Shown: piece by piece, positions 46,001 to 57,300 of the stretch | How the letters are laid out: each line of letters opens with the position of its first letter | Numbering within the stretch: the first letter of the stretch is position 1 | Program-made: the position numbers and the translations under genes | Notes under the pieces: generated by a model | What the model was told of the DNA's origin: nothing | Databases searched by the model: none | Seen by the model: the letters and a program-made list of their open reading frames with translations, nothing else | Origin: Alnus glutinosa | Taxonomy: Eukaryota; Streptophyta; Magnoliopsida; Fagales; Betulaceae | Reading direction: 5' to 3' | DNA: 64,000 nucleotides | Assembly: GCF_958979055.1 (NCBI RefSeq) | Contig: NC_084893.1 | Span: 29,052,487-29,116,486, forward strand

Positions 46001-49000
46001 GATTGCATGTACAGCTTAATGACAAGACAAAACCCAATATTGGGACAAAACCTTTTTTTCATTTTTATGAATACTATTGGGACAAAACCTGCATTCTATT
46101 TGGCATTTATAACATAAAATCCCTTGCAATCAGTCCGTACACTCTAAAGATCCTAGAGAATAAATGTCAAAGAAATAAAAAGAACACCTCACCATTGGCA
46201 ACATCTTCGATGTCAAATACTCCAACTGGGCATTTACTTTTAAGATTTTCAGCCACCTCATCTTCAATCTCTTCCAATAGTACAACCTGAGCAAAGTAAA
46301 CTATTAATGCACCTGCTCTTCAGAAACCTTCATGGTGTTTAGATGCAACCTAAATAAAACATCATCTCACCTCAGGAAGCATCCTATACCAAGCAGTGGC
46401 CACGGGCGACCACTTTGCATGTGTTTTACCAAGGCCTTTAACGGCATGTACTTCAAGTTCAATTTCCTACAAAAGATGGAATATATATATAAATATATAT
46501 TACAAGCAACCAAGATATCATTAAAAGCGTAAAGTGCACTCAAGTACACAAGAAGTATACAAGAGAAACAACTAGCTAGAAGGAAAAAAAAGAGCTAAGC
46601 TCCAAAGGAGATACAATTGCAGTTGTCCAAAGATAAAGAATATTGAAGAAAAAAGCCTTAAGCTCCTCCAACGTCTTCTCACGGTCCTCAAAACTCTTAT
46701 CCCAAGGTGGTAAAAACGAAGCATGACAGTACATTGATAGAAAAGCAAGCATTAATTGACTAAGAATTGTTTAGAATCCTATAAGTACCTATTTAAAACC
46801 AGAGACAATATTTTTATACAAAACATTTGATCCTAAAACATAGATTTATGGTGCACGCCCAAAACAATGCACAACAAATTGATTGATTTCAAATATGGAG
46901 TTCTAACTTTGTTTGGGCCAGCAGTCAGAGAAGAAGGTCATCCAGGGGTCACAGTGCATCCAAGAAAGAAGCTTAGCGTGGTTGTTAGGAAGGCAACAAC
47001 TAAAAGAACACAGTTATAAATATTACCCAGATTGACATCAACGTTGGCAAATCTATCACTCTAGGAACGGAATTCTTTCGCAGAAGTTATACATATAAAA
47101 TTTGATTAACTGAGTAAGGGATATTCCAAGCCAGAACTGCTCCGACATATGTGCCCAATTTGGTCAATACATGGAGTCTTCTACAGTTACTTGTATCTTT
47201 CCAGAAGTATTTGAATGTTTTCCATTAGCAACAAGCAGGGATGCTCTTCATTTTTTATTTTTCCTGAGGAAACCACCATAACCTCACTTGCCCTAAATAT
47301 GCAGAGGATGAACTCACCTTTATATAACATCAACGTACACTGTGCTTCTCAATCTCCCCTCTCGGTTGCCCATTCTCCCCATATGCTAAAGTGACACTCC
47401 CATCTCATGACTACTCATTGTAAATTTACCTAATAAGTTACCATCCACAACTACTTTACTCGAAAGAGCATATTTTTCGGATAAGCACTTTATTCAATAG
47501 CATATAACAGTCCAATTCAAACCATCAAGTATACATGGTTCTAATCAACCTCCAGTTAGGCTTTTTCCAATCAATAATAGAAGTCAATTTCTGAAGTTTA
47601 TAAAGTTTTAGCTTGCACTTACAAAACATCGAACTGTCCAAATAAATGGTTATGCTAATGTATACATTATTAAGAAACAACATATAACCAAACTTTATGA
47701 GTAATGGCCAAAAAAACCCCCAAAAAGAGAAGAAGGGGAGAGGGGAGGTTACCTGACCAGGGCCAAGTTTAGCAATAATAGTATCACCAAGTTTTCCCTT
47801 AAAGCCAATTGGATTGTCGGAAAATTCTGGCAGAGAGTCTTGGCGGCAAGTAAATGAAGTGTAGGTTTTTGGTTTTGAGGAGGAACTGGAATTCGAGATT
47901 TCTGATTCCAGAAACTCAGACCCATTAGGTAACCACTTCAAGTCACTTGCTTTTACTGCATTGTTCATTGCATCATCATAAAAAATAACCACAATTAGTC
48001 CAAAAGAAATAGAAATAATCAACTTAAGTTTTGAGAATTAAAGCTATAAATATCATCCAAAAAACACAAGAACTATACCTGTAAGACGGTGGCGTTTCTT
48101 TAGCTCACAACGAACATGGAGTTTAAAAACAATGGAATTCCTTTCATTCAGTGGATTATTTCCTAAGGTTGAAAAGAATAAGAAAATGCAGGCTCAGTTC
48201 CCTAAAAATGCAAGGGCAAGCAAAATGTGATATTATCTGTTCCGTCAAAAATTGGACCACTATGTCTATCTGAACCTAACCTGCATATTCAAAAAGCCTC
48301 GGATCAACACTGATCGGAATGAGCCCCAATCTGTGGGCAAGAACTTCGTCTTGGATTACTGATGTATTATTTGCAACAAGAACTTTTTCAATAGCCATCG
48401 TTGGAACCTACATGCAAAACAACACAAGCAAATTCACCATTACCACTAATACCACATGGTAAACTAAATGCGTGTACGCACATAAAATCCCAATATTCAA
48501 GAGAAGGTGCAACATAGAACATAAATATACACATCATTGACATATAATCAGCATGGTCTTTTACCATAGAAGTGCAAATGAAGCATAAGAAAAAGGAAAT
48601 AGATTTCTTCCCCTTCCATAATCTAAATTAAAAAGAAAGTGACAGAGATGGATGAAAATAAAAGAAATAGGTTTCTAATCAAAATTCAACTGAGTACAAC
48701 CAAATCATAGAGAATTATCTATGAAATCAGGCATATTGGAGTATTTTTTAACATTAATTGGACAGAATCATTCATAAATATCACAACCTCAGCAATGAGG
48801 ATTCTCCGAAATGCATTGGCAAGTGCTGGATCTACACCAATCATATCAAACTCCATGTCTTCATCTGAGTATCGAGTCACTTCAACTCTAAATTTGTCGC
48901 GGAAATGGTCCAATCGGAAACTATTATCTACTCCAACAGCTGCAAAAGCACCAGAATACTGTATTGTATCTGTCTACATACACCAAGATCACAAGATGTA

Positions 49001-50274
49001 AGAAACTAAGCAACAAAAAAAGAACAACCAACAATTCCAAACCCTCACACTTCTGACCAGTTAGAAAGGAAAACTGAAAAACAAATAGGGATATAATTCA
49101 GGTTTCCTCTTTACGCCAACTGGTTCAATTATGCTGAAGGTAGAGGGCTTGAGTCTTGAAAAAAAAAAGGAACTTTATGTTCAGTTCCATATATTTATAA
49201 AAAAAATAAAAAAGAATTTTAATCCAAACTTCTATCTTACTCAACCAGCTAAGCTTATACTTGAAGTACGCTGGGAAGAGGGATAAAGCTTGTTCTTTCA
49301 CTCCCAAAACTTTGGAGTGGTCACAAAGAAAAACTGAAAAAGAAAGGGTTATAATTCTGGGTTTCCTGTTTATGCCACTTGGTTTGAAGAAGTCAGCGAA
49401 GCTTATAGTTGAATTACACAGGAGGGATAAATTTTTATATTTTCAGACGAAAAAATTTAGAAAAACGAACTTTAACCCAAAGTGCTATTTTACTCAACCA
49501 ACTAAGCATATAGTTGAATTATGCAGGGCAGAGGGATAAAGTCTTCTTCTGTCAGTCGCAAATAATATTTTCTTCAACTTTTTTTTTTAAAGAAAAAAAA
49601 AAAGAACTTTTGATCCAAATTTCTGTTTCACTCAATACCTCCAATGAAACAGCAAGCATAAGCAAAATCCAGATATCGGTACAACATTGGAAAAAACTTG
49701 ATAACACATATTATCATAAGGCTTAGCTGCGGCTACATACATGTATATATACATATACATTCTTTCAGAAAGCATACACATATACATAAGCAAGTACTGA
49801 AACATAAGAATTAAACATTCAGCTAAAATATATTCCTAAAAAACGAAGAGAACCCATAAAGTAAAGTTTCAGGTTATTTCAAATTTCACACCATAAAAGA
49901 GAGAACAACAATAACAACAACAAGAAGCCCAGAAACAAATAAGAGGTATTTATGAAATTGGAAGAAGACCCAGTAACAAATAATGGGTAGTTATGAAATT
50001 GGAATAATTCGACATATGAAATAGTAAAAAGGGTTTGTAAGAGTCAGAGGAAAACATGGTTGGGAGCGTCAGCGTTGCAGAGGACCCGGGTTCTCTGGAC
50101 CTCCATGTGCGGTGGGAGTTTCATAGGAACATCTGGAAGACTCATTATGTAATCTAGTCCTCCTTTTGATTTTTCTCCTCCTGACTGCGACTCAGACTCA
50201 GACTCAGACATTGATTCCGCTTCAGTTTCTTCTTCTTCTTCCTGTTCAGACATTCTTTCATCTCGCTTGGTCAT
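43073..50274 (-). CDS. RPAC1: RPAC1/AC40, shared subunit of RNA polymerases I and III, 410 aa
   Basis: Nine exons on the minus strand: 50274-50056, 48973-48788, 48407-48281, 48162-48079, 47955-47753, 46466-46371, 46286-46193, 45939-45820 and 43176-43073, all GT-AG and in frame. It is the alpha-like assembly subunit that pairs with AC19 in Pol I and Pol III. Visible signatures are the alpha-motif [19 protein letters not shown] spanning exons 2 and 3, [11 protein letters not shown] (157-167), [14 protein letters not shown] (292-305), the ferredoxin-like cysteine cluster CTLCREC (Cys349, Cys352, Cys355), and the C-terminal [18 protein letters not shown]. Length fits the family (about 340-390 aa) with an extra acidic/serine N-terminus (8-36). 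The last exon lies 2.6 kb beyond exon 8 because of insertions. An alternative start at Met8 (50253) would remove seven residues. Confidence 0.93.
43355..43608 (-). mobile_element. 5'-truncated LINE in RPAC1 intron 8 with 13-bp target duplication
   Basis: A 254-bp insertion flanked by perfect copies of gcctaaaatgatt (43342-43354 and 43609-43621). The left side has the tail as tttatttattttttgata, then agtaatag, gcgcaaggcgcctctaag and agtatacaaagg, matching the other LINE ends. The body is a purine-rich 3' untranslated region; its open frame is not a gene. This is a textbook target-primed reverse-transcription product. Confidence 0.9.
44160..44955. other. Possible organelle-derived insertion in RPAC1 intron 8
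   Basis: Base composition changes abruptly from AT-rich intron to a balanced, homopolymer-poor sequence with many agctagc, ctagtagct and cctctctattccctc strings, and reverts at a poly-T/poly-G run at 44964-44984. Plant mitochondrial intergenic DNA often has this texture. I recognise no mitochondrial gene in it, so NUMT origin is an inference; another class of unique insertion is possible. Confidence 0.3.
46515..46600 (-). mobile_element. LINE 3'-end fragment in RPAC1 intron 5
   Basis: Contains attaaaagcgtaaagtgcac, caagtacacaagaagtatac and aagagaaacaactagctaga, the same module as the other LINE ends and in minus orientation. It starts right beside exon 6 (46371-46466), about 50 bases upstream of its acceptor. 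Confidence 0.6.
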
Positions 50275-50533
50275 TCTTTTAATGGACTTTTCTCTCTCTC
50301 TCTCTCTGTCTCTCTTTCTGTGTGTTTTTTTTTTTTTCTCGGGGAGGTTTTGGATGCTAGGGTTCTAAACTGAGGTTTAGTGGAAAGACACAGGCAGAGA
50401 GAGAGAGAGCGAGAGCAAGGCCTCAAGAGGTTTAAGCTACCCAAGAAAAAGACAGGTTTCGACTTCGAGGGTTTTAAGGTCGAGAATAAATAAATGTAAA
50501 CGGGCCTAATTTGGGAGAGTAGTACAAGGATAA
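50275..50533 (-). promoter_or_regulatory. Leader region of RPAC1
   Basis: On the minus strand this region carries gagagagagagaga and CT runs directly upstream of the start codon, with a ggcctcaagagg segment further upstream. The MITE at 50534 forms the distal boundary, so it lies within a few hundred bases of the likely promoter. Confidence 0.4.
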
Positions 50534-50847
50534 GGTCCGTTTGTATTTGCGATTTCAAAAAGTGTGATTTAAAATAACGATTTTAAAATGTGCGATTTGA
50601 AAAAAGTGATTTTTAAAAACGCAGTTAAGCGTTTGGCAAAATCGCAGTTTAGCCTTTAAAATCGCGAATTTACCTTTAAAATTCTACGTTTTCAAAAAAG
50701 CACCATCTTATCTGCGATTTGAAAAAGCAGATTTTCTGCGTTTTCAAATCGCAATTTTTAAAAACGCAGTTCCCAAACGATCTATATTCTGCGATTTGAT
50801 TTAAAATCGCACTTATTGTCTACGAAATCGCAATTCCAAACGCACCT
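50534..50847. mobile_element. MITE copy 2 of the four-copy family, best preserved
   Basis: The ends are ggtccgtttgtatttgcgat and the complement of ggtgcgtttggaattgcgat. It is flanked by TAA on the left and TTAA on the right, suggesting a TAA/TTA target as in PIF/Harbinger elements. The interior consists of alternating aaaatcgc/gcgatttt and aaaacgcag motifs with inverted symmetry. Highly similar to 26574-26872. Confidence 0.8.
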
Positions 50848-50904
50848 TAAGCCTAACTTATTTAAATTTATTACGAGCTTGAGCTCACATGACAAGTTTT
50901 AATT

Positions 50905-51290
50905 TTTTTTTTTTTTTTAGATGAATTAAAAGCTTTATAAACCAAACTTAGCAATACAAGCACTCCGGTCAAAACAAATGTTCCAAACTAGAACTACAAC
51001 CAAGCTGCATACTCAGCTACAATTAAAACATAAAAGCTCAACAGAATTAAAACAACCCAGACATTACAAGGGTAATTTCGGATGAAACTTTGCCAAGACC
51101 CTAGTTTTTACTTTCCATATAATTCTAGATACCATATTCTCCTTAGTCCACAGAGTTTTACTATGGAGTAAATAATTTCTCTGTAACCACAAGTGATATA
51201 CAGTAGCTCCAAGATAAATTTTCCGGATACACGCCTTCAAGCTCCCCCCCCCCCGGTCTGCCACACTCCGCAAATAAATACCGATTTTTT
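50905..51290 (-). pseudogene. LINE ORF2 C-terminal remnant
   Basis: The minus-strand frame 51273-51064 encodes a peptide with KIYLGATVYHLWLQRN, characteristic of the region after the zinc-binding reverse-transcriptase domain of plant L1-like LINEs. A T-run at 50908-50922 on the plus strand is the poly-A tail. No intact reverse transcriptase remains, so this is a 5'-truncated copy of a LINE family whose 3' end differs from the one in the introns. Confidence 0.65.
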
Positions 51291-52790
51291 GTGGTAAAGT
51301 GATACAGTTACTACTAGTTCCTAATCTTTATAGTTTATATTATTACGAATTGTATACTTATGAGTTTGAATTTATGAACTATGTGACATTATATGGCTAT
51401 AATTTATATATATAGATATAGATATATACTTAATTATATTACATATAAATCTGTATATCATATTCATATGAATTGTTAGATTATATTATATAATTTACAT
51501 GATTATATCATACTTAGTCACTAGTCATACAAAATAAGCATTATTGTCTTGTTGATTTAAATAATGAATCATATGTTTATTACATAATTTACATTATATA
51601 ATGAAGATATACAATCCTCTATCAGTATATTACCTAAATTATAAGATTTAGTATCATATAAACGAGCGAGCCGAGTTTTATATGGGTTGTATCGTTTAAT
51701 AATCAAGTATATTTTTGTGTCCACGAATAACTTATTTAATAATCGAGTCGCGCACGAGCCGAGTCTGAACAAGCTCACGGGTAGCTTTGCTTCGTTTACA
51801 TCCCTACTTGAGATATGTTTAGTTTCACATTTATTCTTTATATCTTTTTTTTAAAAAAAAAATCTACCATAATTTGTGAAACTCGTAAATTTAATTGTGA
51901 ATTTACACATTTTTTATACAGATGAAAAAAGGAAAAAAGTGCAAAAAATAAAACCAAACATTTTTCTTTAGAGCATAGGAGGATTACCAAAAATTAAGAA
52001 AGAAAAACTCATCATAACTTCTTTAGCTTTCAACTATTTCAATTTATTCCTTACTTTTTAAAATAACATTTTTAACTCCTTAATTCTATGCCATTTCAAT
52101 TTACTTTTTCGTTTTCAAAATCACATTTTAACTCCTTAAAACTTTTTTGCATTTTTCATTGGCAGACATTAACAAAAGAGTTTTTTTTTTTTTTTAAAAG
52201 GAAATAATAGAGTTAAGTATACTTAATTTGGATGATGTGGTAATAAAAATTAATTTTTAATTTTATATCTATACATAAGTCGGGGTTTGATTTTTCAACC
52301 CCCAACTTAAAATATTTTTTTTGGGGCTTCTCAAATGAATTGCCCAGCCCGCATGGTTTTTACTTTCTACTCCACATGCATGGATTAATTACCACCAAAC
52401 GGTAATTATTTTAGAGCAAATCCATTGAAGTGATTCATGGCTGCCATCAAGTCCAATTATTCTTTAGTAAAAGGCGAAAGAGTAGCTCGCTTTGTGCCCA
52501 CCGATTGGCTGCGTTTGGAATTTGTAACGAGTCTAACGAGTAATCGAGTATGGGTTTCATGGAGACAAAAAAAATAAAATACAAAGTAAAACTGAGGTTT
52601 CTCACGTAACGGAAAACCTATATTTGCATATAAATTTGTACTGAAAACAAAAACAAGAGCAAATTCATCAGAGTTTGAGTTACCGGCAATTAAGAAACCA
52701 AGAAGTTGGAGTTTCACTTTGCTATTATATTTTAGTTATAGCAAGTGTTTTTTTTCCCTTAACAAGTTAAAAGTTAGTAATTGCAAATAG
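51291..52790. other. AT-rich intergenic DNA
   Basis: No exon-like texture is visible. There are long A/T homopolymers (51845-51863 and 52180-52196) and irregular atatagatata repeats. Short open frames are not supported. Confidence 0.5.
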
Positions 52791-52799
52791 ACTTAAGGA

Positions 52800-53010
52800 C
52801 TAGGGCTGACAATCTGAGTTAGCGTGTCAAGTTTGTATTGACGCGCTTAACTTGTTAGAGGTTAACCTCGACACGTCATATTTACAGAAGAGACACAACA
52901 TAAACTATTTGACAACGAGTTGTAATGGGTTGATCCGACACACACAATCCATTTAATAAACAGGTCTATTGAGTTAATCCAAAAACGGCCCAGTTGACAT
53001 GTTATTTGAT
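52800..53010. repeat. Dispersed repeat of the ggctgacaa/cgtgtca type
   Basis: Contains tagggctgacaatctgagt, agcgtgtcaagtttgtattg, cgacacgtcat and ggtctattgagttaatcc in the order seen in many dispersed plant repeats, and loosely similar to 18735-19030. No coding content. Confidence 0.4.
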
Positions 53011-53267
53011 AAACTCAAAAAAACAAAAAATACATTAGAGAAAGGGTTTTGTATAGGACAACTGGACAAGAGTCAAGACTATATAATGGATTTCGTATAC
53101 TTATTGTTACCCACTGCACATATTTAAGCTATTGAACTATGAGGTATGAAGTGCATAAACGAACACTATATTATGCACATGAAATGCAATGTGAAGTCAT
53201 GTTCTGGCAGCACCGTAACCTTCTTTCTTTCTTTTTTTCCAAAATAACTGGAAATCAGTGCAGAAAA

Positions 53268-53659
53268 CAAACAAAGAAACTAGAGGAATGAGTCAAATAA
53301 ATGAATCGGCCCATTAAGAGAACAAGAGCGGCCACAAAGGGCTACTAATAGAGGCAAAGCAAAGGGCTCCGTAAGAGGCACGAATCTCGAGAGGTCCCCA
53401 ATTTTCCCGAAGGACACAAACTTCAAAAGGTTCCTCAAACCTTCCAAAACCCTCACAAGGAGTACAACAACAAAACAGGCACAGAAAGTGGTTGGATCAG
53501 CGACACCAAAAAGGGCCACACCACACAGTCCACAGCAAACAAACTCAGGAAGGAAAAGTCTCCACCATACAATAAAACAACAAAGCAGGGAGACTAAAAT
53601 CCACATAAGACAACAACTAGATGCAAGAAAACAAAATTTGAATTGTGAGGATCCTTATT
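53268..53659. mobile_element. Possible retroposon flanked by 10-bp direct repeats
   Basis: A GC-richer 392-bp block lies between two copies of gtgcagaaaa (53258-53267 and 53660-53669). The minus strand has an open frame of 108 codons, very hydrophobic and without recognisable motifs, resembling the purine-rich 3' untranslated region of the local LINE. There is no clear poly-A tail, so the class is uncertain. Confidence 0.35.
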
Positions 53660-54323
53660 GTGCAGAAAATGGGGGTTAATTTAAAGTTCTCGTGCTAAGC
53701 AATTTATGCAAGTCAAACACAAAAAGAATTGCCTCCAAAACAGCGAACTGACAATATTAGGGTAATAATCAGAATTGATTCTTTGACAAAGATTAGAGAA
53801 ACAAAACTTTTGGAACTTGTACAGCCCCAGAAGTGCGAGCCATTACAGGTGTTCCCTTCCACTGATGTTTACAAGAATGAATTTTGATATTTTTTTTATG
53901 AGCAAAACAAATTTGGATATTATAAATACCATGCTGGAGATCATTACAGTAAGGTTGAAGCACCCCTTGATTCCCTTGCAATCACATTGCAAAAGCATAA
54001 ATGAACTTCTCTGGTGAACACTCCCCCTATTAATACAGTCATGCAGGCAGTTTGTACCAGAACTTAATCATTAGTAATTTACCGACCACAATTCATGTGC
54101 TGCCGCTGGTCGCTCCCCTTCCACCCCTCACGCGTGGAGCCTTATTTTCCCTCAATGCTCTTCTCTTCTCTTCCCTGCAGATGTTTGAAAGAATGAAGAT
54201 TTGGATTTACAAAGCAGACCCACAACACCCTAATATGTGAACTTTAAACCTACATTATAACGGATGTATAGAATGCAATTATTTTAATGGATGAAAGAGG
54301 CTGGTAAAACATGGAGACTGATG

Positions 54324-57300
54324 TTACCTTGCTTTCGAGATCGCCTCTCTTGATAGGGATTTCCTTTTCTCCCTCTTCTCCTCTCTTGATGGGAATTTCC
54401 TTTTATTCCCTCGTTTGGCAGTTGTCTGTGCTTCATTTTTGTCATTTTTAATAACACCGTTTTCCAAAACCTCTTCTTCTTTTGTAGTGTCAACTGTCAA
54501 TTCCCCAACATTATTTCCACTGTCGCCCTCATTTGTCCTCAAACCTTGCTCCAACGTTTCTAATGGTTCAGAAGGTTCAGCGGCTGGCTTTGAATTGCTT
54601 ATTTTTTTCAACTGCAAGAAATTTTTGTAAAAGTAATAAGATGGAGAAATCAAAGTTACCCGCAAAAAACTGACATGCAGGACATTACATAAACTAATCC
54701 AGAAAGCAAGGTCCAAAATACTAAATTTGGACAGAGCAACTATCAAGAAAACTCATTCTGGTTGAAGTTGTCATTTGCTGCAACAATGCTAGACTGCAGG
54801 CCATTCATGTTTTCTGAATCCAACTCCAAGCCTAGACTGTCAATTCCCCAGCATTCTTTCTACTAAGTTTTGTTTTCCCTTTTCTTTTTTTGTGCAGACA
54901 TTGATATAATTGGTAAGAGTACGACTTCCAATAGGGAAAATACAAACTAGATTTCCAAACTAGAAGATTTAAGGGTAAGATTTTGAGTGGTCAGAGGCAC
55001 TGACAGTAAGGGCCTGTTACATGAAGAGACGTCCTAGTGGTTGTCGACTTTTGCATTTTATACTTTGGGTTTAGATAACAACATATTTGAGAAAGTAGAA
55101 AGTTTGAGCAATCTCAGAAGTAGCTGAAGAGCTACATCAAAGGCCATCGCTTACTATTACCTGTCTATGCAGTCTAGCAAGCTAAAGTTGGGAAGCTAAA
55201 GAAATAGAGTCCATCATTTCAGGCAGGTGCTTGGAATCACAAATTCATTTACTTTTGCCAGGTGTGACAAATTTAGGTGCACATGGTGCGGGCAGAAGCA
55301 TTTGAATTATTGTTTTATCAAAGGTGTGGCTTCTCCAAAACCCCACTCCCCACCAACCCAACGCGCCCGCACACACTCACGTTAGGGAAAAAAAATGTCT
55401 GCTATTTAAGAAAATACATTATTTTCAAAGACTACCTACCTTCGCCACAAAAAAGCCATCCATATTGTGAACATGAGGATAGAAACGCCTTGTCTTTTCC
55501 AAGGATGGGTGAAAGCGTTGTTCCCTAAACCGGATAAACCTGGTAGATAGGAAAGCATAATTAAATGTGGAAATCCACAAGGTTTGACAAAAACTATGGT
55601 GCACAAGAGTGACGAATTATTGTTACCCTGGACGCCCAAAGTCAAGACCACAAGACACCAATTTAACATTCCTCTTCTTGAGAGCATAGTCAACAACTGC
55701 TTCATTCTGCAAGATGCAACTTTAGGATAGGAACGAAAACAAAGGGGGAAAAAAGAGACAGCGTACTTGGAAATCCTCAAGATAGTTCTTATAAACAAAC
55801 CTCAGCAACCATTATGGAACAGGTGGAGTAAACAACAAATCCGCCAGATTTTGAATTGGCATCCACCATGTCGATTGCCGCAAGAATCAATTGCTACAGA
55901 AAAAAGAATACAGCTTGAGAAGAGCTTCACATGCTAAAACATCTGAATGACAAAGAAAGAGGGTAATTTTGCCACCCATCTCTGGGCAAGTAAAAAAGGT
56001 CACAAAGCCAGAATTTTTTGGTGCACTTCATTTTCAAAATATTAAGGGTAATTGGAGAACTGACTAGTGTTTCCATTTTCATATTTTGGCATTAAACTTT
56101 TCCACTTTAAGTACATGAAAAATACGTGTAATAAGAGCAATACCATAATTACTTTGTGCTTCCACCCCCTTCTAACTTATTAGTTAAACAAGCAATAAAT
56201 AAATAGTTCTCCAAGATAAATCTTAGAAGGCTCAGGAACAGTATAAAGTACAAATTCACCTTCTGCAAATGTGCACATTTCTGCATTTCTTCAAAGCTTT
56301 TAGAATTCTTAACAGACTCATCTTTAGATATGACCTGCAAAATAAGTACAATCACTTAGTTTTGTAAAATAGTTAATGAAAAAAGAAGTCAAACAAGGAG
56401 AGTAAACAGTTGAACATCACCACTTACCCCAGTCCCACTGCAAGGGGCATCCAGCAAGACTCTATCAGCTGTATTGACACCCAAAACCTTGGGGAGCTGA
56501 AATAGAAGAATGATGAAACAAAAAGAAAAAAATTGTATACATGAGTCGAGTTCAAGCCCTTCTTCTTTTGGAAAAGCAAGGATAATATATCGTTAAGTAA
56601 TTTCCATGTTTAGCATGCTTAAACTTGTAGATAATTGGAATGTTCTAATCATCATACATAATAAAGCAATGATAACAGTGAAGTAATTTCCATGTTCAAC
56701 ATGCTTAAAATTACAGATAATCAGAATGTTCCTATCCTCATACATAATAATTAATAATTATTACGCATTTCGATTAATATGAGAAGCATTTTGCAACAAA
56801 AACAAATATTTTTCTATTCCACAAAATTAACTTTGCAACATTAATGAAACAAATGCACATGCTTGATTAAATAAGCATTCCTTAAAACATTAAACTTTCT
56901 ATAGATTATGCAAGAACCATGGGAAACAAAAATCATACCTCCTTCCCATCATAGTTACAAACTACAGTGTTCGTCACCCCCATACGATGCAAATTTGCAG
57001 TGAGAGACTTAAGCCTTGGTGCCTTCATCTCATTTGCGAAAATTATTCCTGGTGAAATGGCATCAGAACACCAGAAAATTAATGGAATAGAATTATGGAA
57101 CTTCTAAACTATACTTAACAAATAAGAAAAGAGAGTACTGACCACGGTAGCACAAGGACATCTTAACAACAAAGCATTATGTATCTTTTCCTTTCAGGCA
57201 ATATAAAACAGTTGACCCTCTGATAATTAATGTTCTACATTTTGATAGTCTGTACTAACTAAGATTTTCTCCAGGAACAAACTTGTCCCATGTTGATATC

